From the NCBI RefSeq assembly GCF_907165205.1, contig NC_058190.1:47356116-47420115 (forward strand): a stretch of DNA of 64,000 nucleotides, given 5' to 3'. Source of the stretch: Coccinella septempunctata (taxonomy: Eukaryota; Arthropoda; Insecta; Coleoptera; Coccinellidae). Below are positions 52,028 through 62,575 of this stretch, piece after piece (within the stretch, counting starts at the first letter, position 1; every line of letters begins with the position of its first letter). The translations under genes were made by a program, and so were the position numbers. A model generated the notes under the pieces. It was not told where the DNA came from. It was given only the letters and a program-made list of their open reading frames with translations, and did no database searches.

Positions 52028-52474
52028 TAAACAGATCCACTTGGAAAGTTATCTGAATGTCGCTGATTTTTGTGCAGTTTGATAAACCTAATGATCCATG
52101 CACGTTATTGCAGGGTATTGTATAACTAACTTCTGTTGAAGAGTGTGCTCAAATGTACAAGATTCAATAGAGAAAATTTCTATTTTCCTTCAACCCATCA
52201 CAGTAAATTGTTCGATGGTGCTAAATATCTTATATTATGACACAAATGATATAAATAGTTCCATAATAATCATGAAAATAATTACATTTTATCATGCTCA
52301 ACAGAAAGTTGAAATCACTTCGTCTTCAGATATAGAGCTCAATGCTGCCCTAAAAATTTTTTTTACTATGGTGTGTGAAAAAAGAAGGAAATCAATTGTT
52401 CCAAGAAAGTATTTCACGGAATTTTTTCAACTGAGCTTCTTTATGATACTTGGTCCACATTACAGTAAGGTATG

Positions 52475-53624
52475 TACAGGGTGGGCAAATTTCGATGTTT
52501 TAGCACTACAGCTTTTGAACCAGAGGAGATAGACAAAATCTGATTCCCCATTCTCGTTCTCTTTTTCAGAGAAACTAACAAGAGTAGTAGTCATTTTTGG
52601 CCACCTTCTTTTGTTTTCGAGTTATAAGCGAAAATTGGAAAAATGGCGATTTCGAAATAAATTTATATCTCCGCTAATACTGATGATAGAGCTCTGAAAC
52701 TAAAACATTATACAGGCACTTTTTTGAGTAGAATCCAGTGGCGTGCTTGCCTTTTTAGCAGGATTTTTAATTACGAAGCTATGACCCAAAGTTATGTTTT
52801 TTTAAATGGGAACACTAGATTTATGTGCAATTTTTTGAAAGCTTAATTTTTACTGATTTCAAAAATATATAACATCATATGGTTTGCATCGATATAAATA
52901 ATAAAAAATGGTCAAAAACCTTTTTTTCTCAATATTTCTATGATTTCAACTTTTGATGAGCACAGAAAAATAGAGCTTCCTATAATAAGAGCAGTCTCCT
53001 TCCGGAAATGTCATTATTTCTATGCTTTTTACCAATTTTCATGAAATTTGAATCTTGGAGAAATTGAGTAAGAAGCATAGAAATGAAAGGACTAATAGAA
53101 GGAGACTGTGGTAATAATAAGATGCTACATTTTTCTATTCTCAACGGAAGTTGAAACCATAGAAATATTGAGAAAAAAGGTTTTTGACCATTTTTTATTA
53201 TTTATATTGATGCAAACCATATGATGTTATATATTTTTGAAATCAGTAAAAATTAAGCTTTCAAAAAATTGCACATAAATCTAGTGTTCCCATTAAAAAA
53301 AACATAACTTTGGGTCATAGCTTCGTAATTAAAAATCCTGCTGTAAAGGCAAGCACGCCACTGGATTCTACTCAAAAAAGTGCCTGTATAATGTTTTAGT
53401 TTCAGAGCTCTATCATCAGTATTAGCGGAGATATAAATTTATTTCGAAATCGCCATTTTTCCAATTTTCGCTTATAACTCGAAAACAAAAGAAGGTGGCC
53501 AAAAATGACAACTACTCTTGTTATTTTCTCTGAAAAAGAGAACGAGAATGGGGTATCAGATTTTGTCTATCTCCTCTGGTTCAAAAGCTGTAGTGCTAAA
53601 ACATCGAAATTTGCCCACCCTGTA
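52475..53624. repeat. 1,150-bp near-perfect palindrome (foldback element)
   Basis: It starts TACAGGGTGGGCAAATTTCG and ends with its reverse complement CGAAATTTGCCCACCCTGTA. The two halves pair over about 550 bp each with few mismatches, through landmarks such as GAACCAGAGGAGATAGACAA, GTTTTCGAGTTATAAGCG, AATCCAGTGGCGTGCTTGCC and ACATCATATGGTTTGC. Pairing continues (with more mismatches) through CAGTCTCCTTC to a loop of only about 40 bases near 53.05 kb. No transposase is encoded. A transcript of either strand would form a long hairpin. Confidence 0.93.
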
Positions 53625-54135
53625 CTTATTCTTCTATTGATCATGCAGTCAACGAATGCGACTGTGATTATGAGCCTAGAGCAGAAGAAAAAAATTTATT
53701 CTCTTTTGAGGACAGAATATGGGGGCAAATTACAATTGAGTAATTTCCATGGTGAATTAACAATTTCCCAATTTCGATAACGATGTAAATTGTAGTACCT
53801 ACTTCGCAACGCTCCTCACCTGAAACTGTAATTTAATTCACGACTGGAACTACCTGAAATTTAGTTCGAGCACGTAAAACATAAGACTTTATGTTTATAT
53901 CCCAGCTAATTATTTCTTATCGTTTCAAGGCAAGACACCTAATGAGAAATTAAACAGCACTAAGCGTGGTAGGCCGATAAATAGTCCGTTTCTCCATGGG
54001 AAGGAGTAAGTTCTTTCCGAAATCATTTTGATCCATTATTATTTGCAAGAATGAATGTTGACCATCGAGCACGTTTATGCTCCCAGAAATTTACACTGTT
54101 TAAATTCCACACATGAAATGACTCGATGAAGAATA
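53625..54135. other. Spacer without recognised feature
   Basis: The segment lies between the palindrome and a Tc1 copy. Only short AT-rich frames are present and nothing is recognised. Confidence 0.4.
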
Positions 54136-55506
54136 TACTGCGCAAAAAAATTTACGCACATTCTGAAAATCTCAATTTTAATGAAAGTTAACTCTACATT
54201 GACTTTATAACTTATTTTTTATGTTCTCTCGGGAAGGTTTTGAACGAAACAAGACACATTAAATGGAAGAAAAATTCAGGATTTCACCGAATCTTATATG
54301 AAAGAAGAGAAATGAACAATTTTCAAAATACTGAAATGCTGATAAGTGATTTAATACTTGGTATTTTCACCCCTTGCGTTAATTACAGCTCGGCAACGAC
54401 GGTTCATACTCAAAATGAGTGATCTTAAAATGTTCTGATATAATCTTTCCCAGATTTCTCCGAGTTGGATTCCTAAGTCATTAAGAGTAGCTGAATGATT
54501 TTCTGAACTTCTCAGCCTTCTATTGACGTTGTCCCGTTGTCCAGATTGAGATCTGGATTGAGAGACGGAGCATTCATAGCTCCATTATCAACTACCACTA
54601 GGTCTGTGCGAGCAGTCAAAGATATTCCACCCCATACCATAATCGATCCTCCCCCGAAATCAGTAGTATTCAGGAAATTGCACTGAGCATATCTTTCATC
54701 TGGACGTCTGTATACAAGGGAACGTCGATCACAATGGTAGAGGCAGAATCTAGACTCATCTGTGAAGAGAACTCTTTCCCAATCGGCCTCTTCCCAATGG
54801 ATATGCTCTCTCGCAAAATCCAAACGCGCCCTTCGATGGGCTGGGGTAAGAGCTGGGCCTCTTGCCTCGACACGAGGCCTTAAATCATATTCTCTGAGGC
54901 GATTTATTATCTTATTTATTATCATAGTGCTAATTTGCACCTCATGAGTTTGCTCAATACAAGCTGAATTTGAAGGAGGCGAGCGGTTGCAAACCGTTGT
55001 CTCAACGAAGAAACTCTCAAGTAACGTTCTTAAATGGCTGTTGTTATCCGTGGTCTACCCTGTCCTGGTCTTCGGACATTCATACCTGTCTGCCTGAATC
55101 GCTTCTGGACACACTTGTATGGGAAACTCCAAACCTTTTTGCAATTCTTGTGTATGACCACCCTTCTTCTCGCAAAACTACCGCTTGGGCACATTCCCCT
55201 TGGGTCAAATTACGTGATTCGCGTTGCATAGCGATCGAGTGTAGAAAATCAAACGAAAGAAAAACTATTGATCACTAGAATTGATCGAGAACAACTGATT
55301 TTAGAATGGAGCCAATACATTCAAATTATGATAATATCATCTTTTTTTATTCCTTCTGGGAAAAAACATCTGTATTGAAGAAAACCGTTCAAAGTGGATA
55401 ACATATGCATGCATAATTCTGATAAAAATAATTATCATTGAGAACACCTTCAGTTGTAGAATAATTTTGAGATTTCCATAATGTGCTTTAATTTTTTTGC
55501 GCAGTG
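54136..55506 (-). mobile_element. Tc1-like transposon, full-length copy A (defective)
   Basis: It is bounded by inverted TACTGCGCAAAAAAA / TTTTTTTGCGCAGTG ends with TA on both sides, as expected for Tc1 insertion at TA; length is 1,371 bp. Coding starts at ATG 55229 on the minus strand (MQRES, then NLTQGECAQAVVLRE in near-identity to copy B). An 8-bp deletion breaks the frame in the helix-turn-helix region. From 54940 the frame reads NKIINRLREYDLRPRVEARG, DFAREHIHWEEADWERVLFT and DESRFCLYHCDRRSLVYRRP, giving the first catalytic Asp (FTDES), then FGGGSIMVWGGISL. A deletion directly after NGAMNA removes the second Asp and the Glu region. Not active. Confidence 0.9.
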
Positions 55507-55923
55507 TATTTTCAACCTAATAAACATGAGAAATCAGCATTTTTATATCAGCTCCACCTTTCTCTCCTGAAGAAAATTATTCAGATTTTATTTCCGTCAA
55601 TGAAAGTATCAAAGATGAGATAAAAAACGTTCGATTAATAATAATCGACAAACTTCTTCCCACAAACACAAACCGAGGTTGCATATTTCGTTCATTATAA
55701 TCTCATCAGGCAAATGAATGGAAATTTGGTTTTGTTGGCGGAAAACTATGTAAAAACTAAGTGGTGTGAAAATAAATTATGCTGCCATTTAAACATCGTT
55801 CTACAGTTTTGAGCGTGCAATCATGCTTTGTTATACGAGATCATTTGCCATAGTTCGTGCACTTGATTGCGTTCTCGATGTATTTACACTTTCATTTTGC
55901 ACAGAAGTTCGTGAAGTAAGATT

Positions 55924-56590
55924 ATACAGGGTGTCCGCGCAATCGGGCAGCGGTCGATTACTCTTATTCTATTGACTTTACAAAAAAGAGTTTGATATAA
56001 AACTTTCCTCTTTTTAAGTAGAGCATTTACTAAAATTATTTAGAACTATACAAGGTGTTCCGTTTCTTCTGCACAGCTATCAACTTCGTTATTTTAAATG
56101 GAGCACCCTATATATTTTTACATTTTTGAAATCCTTATTAAATTTGAATATAAGTTTGATAACACAACTATGTCTGAATTCTCAACAGTTTTCGAGAAAT
56201 TCGACTTTTTATTAATATTTGGACAGTTTGAGGTACTTAAATGATAAATGAAGAACTATAGCTCCGTCCTTATTCTATGTAATTGATTCGAATTTGGATT
56301 GTGTCTAGTCGATAAATGATACACTGAAAATTTTCTTTGCAATAACAATATTCTATACAAGGTCCACGAAAACGTAGATCCATTATCAAAACAGAAATTC
56401 ATCAAAATCTTCATTTTTTCAAATGGCAATTCATATTTTTTTTCTGTTCATTATTCAAAAATTTTTTGTTTGCTTCTAGTTGTTTTAAATAATGAACAGA
56501 AAACATATGGGTTGCCATTTAAAAAAATGAAGATTTTGATTAATTTCTGTTTTGACAAACCTCAAGCTGTCTATCTGAGAGTGTTGTAAA
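55924..56590. repeat. TACAGGGTG-type element with internal hairpin
   Basis: A TACAGGGTGTCCGCGCAATC end starts at 55924. Related strings (ATACAAGGTGTTCCGTTTC at about 56048 and GGAGCACCCTATATA near 56100) suggest nested or paired ends. A clear hairpin lies at 56386-56555: TCAAAACAGAAATTCATCAA pairs with TTGATTAATTTCTGTTTTGA, and AATGAACAGAAAA pairs across a loop near 56.47 kb. Outer limits are uncertain. Confidence 0.5.
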
Positions 56591-58100
56591 TAAACACATC
56601 TTCTAATACAATTATTCACGTGCTAACAACAATTTATTCCCAGTATAATAAGAAATGTCTCATCTTCCTGAAAACGGAAGATGTTAATGCATCCTGAGGT
56701 TAAAGACTTTTAATCTGTCGGAAATGAATCATGTCTCACTGGAGATCCAGTACAAATAAAGCAATACTTGGACTGAATTAGGAGCTCGAATAGATTCTGA
56801 TAAATCATTCTGCTATGTATTTTCTGCTTGTTGCTTCCCGATAGTAGGGTAAGAAGAATGTAAATATCGTCAGATCGTTTGAAGATGGTGCAAATTAATC
56901 AATTATTTCAAGGATTGACAGGTGTTAGAACTACTCATTGAAAAAGATTTGCCAAATGGAGAAATGATCTCGTTGACGGTTTTCAAGTACTTAATTGATC
57001 TATTTCAAAAGAATTTTGTTGTTACTGCAGTAATTTAAAATCCGTATTAGGTCGTCCAATTTAAGACAATAATTAAGAGATTCAATCCCGGGATCGAAAA
57101 TTGTTTCAAAAATTGTTCAACTGGATTTGAAAAATCTTTTTGTTCAGTCTCCGAAAAAAATTTTTTCTTGTTGAACTTAACCAGATTCTGAAAAAGTGTT
57201 TCCTTTCCTGTAAGAAAATATATTCATCTCCAGACTCGAATATATAGTTTTATTGCTCTCTGGACTTCTTTCTTGTCGCCTAGAATTTTTTCCTTGCCGC
57301 AAAAAATATTTTTTTCCCTCCAACAAATATTTTCCCACTTGAGGAACAAAAGATTTTCTCTTTGGATAGAATTTTTTTTTCAGAGTTTACAAACAAAATT
57401 CGTTTTTTCATGACTTGAAGGGGGTTCTAGTGAAATAAGTTTTCATTTCTATTCGAATTGTTTCGATAAAAAATCACACACATGTTTCTTTCATCAGCGG
57501 AATATAATGTTTAATTTCCATTCTATTTATGATTCAATTCTGATACTTTAGTAGGGTAGTCTCTTTTAATATAAATGTTTTGGGTATTGTTGCATTTTAA
57601 AAGGATAGAATCAGATATAGGTCATTGTGAACCAGTTGATAATAAATTTAAGAATAATCTTGGCATTTGGTGGGCTTGTACCTCTACCTGTACCTCTCGT
57701 ATAAAAGTCACATATTATTATTATGATTATCTGAAATATTCTACATTCAAGCTGAAATAACAATAACAAGAACTGGGAATGTTTTGATAAAATTTGGTAC
57801 TGATTTGAGACCAGATTTATAGCTGAATGTTACGCCAATAAACATTGTTCCCAGCTCAATCATTTTTCCAATTAGTTGGATTCTCATTTTGAATTCTAAG
57901 AAATCTGCGAATCTTTTCGCAGATTCTGGAATGTGGCTAAAAATTAACAGTAATTTCTTCGAAAAGGTGTTTGGGAAAAATAGGTTAACCATTGTGTGAA
58001 ATTACAGCATATTTATTTTTGCTCTGACATCAATTAATCCTTTCCCATTCGTTATTTTCCTCGGAAATCGTTTCAAGAACATGTTCATTTACCTCTCGTC
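56591..58100. other. AT-rich stretch, nothing recognised
   Basis: Open frames are short and of low complexity. No repeat shared with the rest of the window was noticed. Confidence 0.4.
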
Positions 58101-58566
58101 GAATGGCTAACGGAAGAACCATAAACCAAAGATCATCCACAGAGATACAACGGGAAACAACACCGGCTACCGAGTCAAAAGAATCGTCGGAAAATTTAGC
58201 GCGTATTGATACGAGATCAGACGCAACGTAACACGTTACGGGTTACGAATACGGCCGGCCTGCTAGAACCCACCAAAGAAACTGAAAGTGTTACCAACTC
58301 ATCGGGTGCAGGAGATGTCTTGGACGCAGCTCGCAAAATACCGTTCGATGGAGGGGCCGCCATATAACCTTTTGCCTCGCTGGAGACGGTGCAACTTACG
58401 AATAATGTATCGCAGACCGTTTACCGTTCGACGCTGGCGTTACGTAAGGGAATACCCATGCTCCAGACTCCAGATACGGGCTCGATCAGCTTCCATTTCC
58501 CTGCTCCTCTGGTCGGAAATGCATTTACGAATTTGATATTCAAAATCTTCTCGAAAATGCAATATA
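58101..58566 (+). pseudogene. CpG-rich coding-like patch cut by Tc1 copy B
   Basis: This block is much richer in CpG than its flanks. An ATG at 58103 (ATGG context) opens 42 codons beginning MANGRTINQRSSTEIQRETT and ending at TAA 58231. A different frame on the same strand is open from 58110 to 58364 (including EPTKETESVTNSSGAGDVLD). It meets one TAA at 58365 and is open again to the transposon (ASLETVQLTNNVSQTVYRST, then PMLQTPDTGSISFHFPAPLV). The Tc1 terminus follows at 58567. This fits a broken coding sequence with a frameshift and a stop, but also a 5' UTR or promoter with chance frames. The minus strand has a protein-like frame too (RGAGKWKLIEPVSGVWSMGI), so the coding strand is not certain. 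No family is recognised. Confidence 0.35.
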
Positions 58567-59545
58567 CACTGCGCAAAAATTAACGCACATTATGGAAATC
58601 TCAAATTTATTCTACAACTGAAGGTGCTCTCAATGATAATTATTTTTATCAGAATCATGCATGCATATGTTATCCACTTTCTTCAATACAGATGTTTTTT
58701 CCCAGCAGGAATAAAAAAAGATATTATCAGATCTTGAATGTATTGGCTCCATTCTAAAATCAGTTGTTCTCGATCAATTCTAGTGATCAATAGTTTTTCT
58801 TTCGTTTGATTTTCTACACTCGATCGCTATGCAACGCGAAACACGCAATTTGGCCCAAGAGGAATGTGCCCAAGCGGTAGTTTTGCGAGAAGAAGGGTGG
58901 ACATACACAAGAATTGCAGAAAGGTTTGGAGTTTCCCATACAAGTGTGTCCAGAATGTTGCAGCGATTCTGGGAGACAGGTATGAATGTCCGAAGACCAG
59001 GACAGGGTAGACCACGGGTAACAACTGCCATTCAAGAACGTTACTTGAGAGTTTCTTCGTTGAGACAACGGTTTGCAACCGCTCGCCTCCTTCAAATTCA
59101 GCTTGAGCAAACTCATGAGGTGCAAATTAGCACTCAGACAATAAGAAATCGCCTCAGAGAATATGATTTAAGGCCTCGTGTCGCGGCAAGAGGCCCAGCT
59201 CCTACCCCAGCCCATCGAAGGGCGCGTTTAGATTTTGCGAGAGAGCATATCCATGGGAAGAGGCCGATTGGGAAAGAGTTCTCTTCACAGATGAGTCTAG
59301 ATTCTGCCTCTACCATTGTGATCGACGTTCCCTTGTATACAGACGTCCACATGAAAGATATGCTCAGTGCAATTTCCTGAATACTACTGGTTTCGGTGGA
59401 GGATCGATTATGGTATGGGGTGGAATATCTTTGACTGCTCGCACAGACCTAGTGGTCGTTGATAATGGAGCTATGAATGCTGATAAGTATATAAGGAACA
59501 TTCTTGAAGAGCATGTAGTGCCATTTGCCCCATACATTGCCAAAT
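58567..59545 (+). mobile_element. Tc1-like transposon, 3'-truncated copy B
   Basis: The left end CACTGCGCAAAAATTAACGC follows TA at 58565-58566. Coding starts at 58829 and runs MQRETRNLAQEECAQAVVLR, then the first helix-turn-helix (EEGWTYTRIAERFGVSHTSV), a GRPR-type hook in PGQGRPRVT, and the second helix-turn-helix ending REYDLRPRVAARG. One missing T near 59250 shifts the frame. In the second frame VLFTDESRF, SIMVWGGISL and DNGAMNADKYIRNILEEHVV are present. Similarity ends about 59545, before the second catalytic Asp. It is the same family as copy A and lies in the opposite orientation about 3.06 kb from it. Confidence 0.9.
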
Positions 59546-59554
59546 TTAGTTGAA

Positions 59555-59732
59555 GATCTTGTAGAGTGTAGATACTATAAGAGAAAATCTTGAAAAAAAT
59601 TCTTTAACTTTAACACCCAGTATCTCGAAAATGAATCATTTGCGGTATACCTTGTTTATGAGACTTTTTTCTCGAAATTACTCGAGGAATCTTCTCTTTT
59701 CGTTTATACCTCCATTTAAGAAACACCCTGTA
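59555..59732. repeat. Solo CACCCTGTA-type element end
   Basis: Directly after the broken end of Tc1 copy B, an AT-rich block runs to AAGAAACACCCTGTA at 59732, the inverted terminal motif of the foldback group. The left end is not seen. The abutment suggests that this element, or a deletion beside it, removed the 3' half of the Tc1 copy. Confidence 0.45.
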
Positions 59733-61929
59733 TATTCTATCTAGACGAAATCATCAATCTGTTCATGTTTGAACAGTTTAGTTGAAAACCTACAGGAGCA
59801 GTTCATTCATCAGCAGGTGGTTATCGCAGGATTTCAAAATCGCCATTTAATCGATTCTAAGAGATTTTCAGTGTAGAGAACAGACATAGCATCTAAATAA
59901 ATGATGGAGACGTTTGTGGTTGTATTCTTTTGAAAAAAAACGAATATCCTTGACAAGTAGTGTAGATGTGTAGAGCTAAGTATGTAGTAAGTATACCAGC
60001 GCATTCGCCATCTTGCAATAATGCTGTAAAAGCTCCTATAAAATTTAAACTATATATTCATATCGTCTGGACAAAATATCCTTACTGGAAAATTTTCATA
60101 AATAAGTATTCAATTGCTGTCGAGTATGTAATTAGAACTACCCAAAGTGTTAATACTCGATAATTCATAAGAAATACTTCGATATGAATAAAAGTTCTAT
60201 ATCTCCCAACGAATGCTTCCAAATATTGTTGTTTTCAAATGATGGAAGAACATATTGCACTGCCATTTAAATCATCATCTCCTATTTGGCCTATACAGGG
60301 GGCCACTTTTGAAAAGGACAAACTTTAAGTGGAGATTCTCCCTAACAATTCTTAACTCAACGAAATATTTCACATTTTTCTAAAATTCAAATTGTTCTTG
60401 TACCCCTTTCAAGAGTACCCTGTGTAGTTTCGCATATTCCACGAAGAAATGTAGGAGTTCACTACCTATATCGTGAATATTTCTCAAACAAATTTCGCTG
60501 AAATATCCTCTGGTATCCCTAGGGATGATAGTAAAGTTCTACTGCCCCTAAATTTTCTTCATCCGAAGCTAGGAAGATGCAGGAATGCACGATACGTTTA
60601 TCTGATGGAATTCTTATGGCTAGCAGAAAAATATTTCACCGTCCTGATCCTAATTAATTGCATTGATTCTAGCGAATGAGGCAGTGAAAATAACCTAACA
60701 AAGGATGTGAAACTCATTAAATTCCCTTCCGGAAATTGTTTACATCATCAGCATATCGGCTTTTGAGCTCTCTTATAGGGCCAGTTTATATTGAAGGGAT
60801 CAATGATACTAGCGGAGCTACTTGTGATGACTAGTATTGTATTTTGTATTTTGTTCCCAATTTGAGCTGAATCATATAGAATTGAAAACAAAATGTCGAC
60901 CCAAATGTTCATTGTGAACTCACGATCAGATGTACCTAAGAGGCCAATCGTGGCAAGATGAACTTATGCATGTTGAGAACTCGAATTAATCAGTGCCCAG
61001 CTAATTTCTGTAATTCCACGTGATTTATTCATTCTTGCTCGAGCGATTCAAATGAACTTTCGTGATATACCAATATCGTCGTTCATGTTCGAATAGGTAC
61101 AGGAGAATGCACTCCTAAAGTGTTTTTATTGTCTTCCATCGAGCCTGACAGAATACCAAACAGCGTGGTGGTAATGAAAATCCATAGATTTTGCAATTTT
61201 CGACATTGTGCGTTCGCTATGGGATTTGAATGAATAAGTAGATAAGTATTGACAAATAACTAGTTATTATTTCGATGAACCTTGACACCGCATTGACCAT
61301 CTTCATCGGAAATAATGTCACAGACATTAGGGACTCGCCAATTGATCATGGTGTATTTCCGAACAAGGTTCATGCGATTATTTAGAATTATTGAGTTATG
61401 CATTTTCGGTTTGGTTGGCTTTTTCATGCGATTAAGTAATTATCATCAATAACGTAATGACTGTGCTATCCATGTTATTTGAAGCTATTCATTTAGCTAC
61501 AGGCTCCATCGAACACTGGATTTAATATTTGAATAATATGATATCTACTTTTAGCTCTGAGAGAAATTTTCGAATGACTTCATCAAAGAGTGAGCAGATA
61601 GGTAGAAGAAATTCATTTGTCATTCGATTGAATTTCATCCATGTGATGATGGCTCACATAGAAAATATGTCTGAAAGATAACAAATTAAAACTTATGTTC
61701 AAGAACAGAAAAAAATTTGAACTCTTGTTACTGTTAATTCTTCAATAAAAACCTCCAGAGTAACTTGCTGACTAGGAGAGAAAAGTTACAAGCTCAAATT
61801 TGAGAATTATCTTCATTTTGTAGCAAAAAGTTTCCTTTTTTTGACAACTTATTTGACAGAGCATGGAAGGAACATTTCCATCTGATAGGTAATCTTTCGG
61901 TTTGTGAATGTTTCTAAAAAAGTCGCAGA
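59733..61929. other. AT-rich stretch, nothing recognised
   Basis: Short frames only. No transposase, RNA gene or tandem repeat seen. Confidence 0.4.
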
Positions 61930-62575
61930 TACGAGGATATATTGAAAAATTCTTAGCCTTCTATAGAACCAAAAAAATTTCAATGTCAAAATATTTTATT
62001 ACTCAACATATTCTCCTCCTAATTGGATACATCTATTATAGCGAACCTGCAACATCTCTAGAACTTTCAAAAAAAATGTTTCTTCTTGCTCTGCAAATCG
62101 AACCTCCACAGCTTTTATTACCTCCTCGTTGGAAAAAGTACGACCTTTTAAACTTTTTTTCAGTTGAGGAAAGAGATGATAGTCGGATGGAGCCAAATCT
62201 GGTGAATAAGGGGGATGTTCTTGTAATTCAAACTTTAAATCATGAATTTTTTGCATGGCAAAATGAGATTTGTGTGCAGGGGCGTTGTCCTGCAAAAACA
62301 AAACACCTTTGGATAGCTTTCCGCGTCCTTTCTCTTTAATTTATTTCCTTAGAGTGGTCAGTAATGTGGAATAGTAATCTCCGGTTATTGTTCTACCCTT
62401 ATCCATAAACTCAATCATGATTAGGCTCCATGGCGATCCCAAAAAACTGAAGCAAGAACTTTTCCAGCATATTTTTGAACACGAAACTTCTTAGGTCTTG
62501 GAGATCCAGAGTATCGTCATTCCATCGATTGTTGCTCTATTCCTGGATCGTAGAATTGACCCAAGTCTCATCCAT
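61930..62575 (-). mobile_element. Mariner (DD34D) transposon, truncated copy 3
   Basis: The left end (TACGAGGATATATTGAAAAA, then TTCTTAGCC) matches copy 2. The minus strand encodes LQDNAPAHKSHFAMQKIHDL and PPYSPDLAPSDYHLFPQLKK, again 34 residues between the two Asp, and RTFSNEEVIKAVEVRFAEQE. The N-terminal side follows with the equivalent of KKFRVQK and MEWRHSG blocks up to the DETW region near 62575. There the sequence jumps to a GAAAATTCAC block of the element and then to unrelated DNA. The helix-turn-helix domain is missing and frameshifts are present. Confidence 0.88.

Noticed and set aside
52143..52532. 129-codon plus-strand frame
   Set aside because: It runs into the palindromic element, has no motif and is AT-biased; likely chance.
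54970..55278. Plus-strand frames of about 100 codons, repeated on the minus strand at 58814-59125
   Set aside because: They are antisense to the helix-turn-helix part of the Tc1 transposase and recur only because the transposon does.
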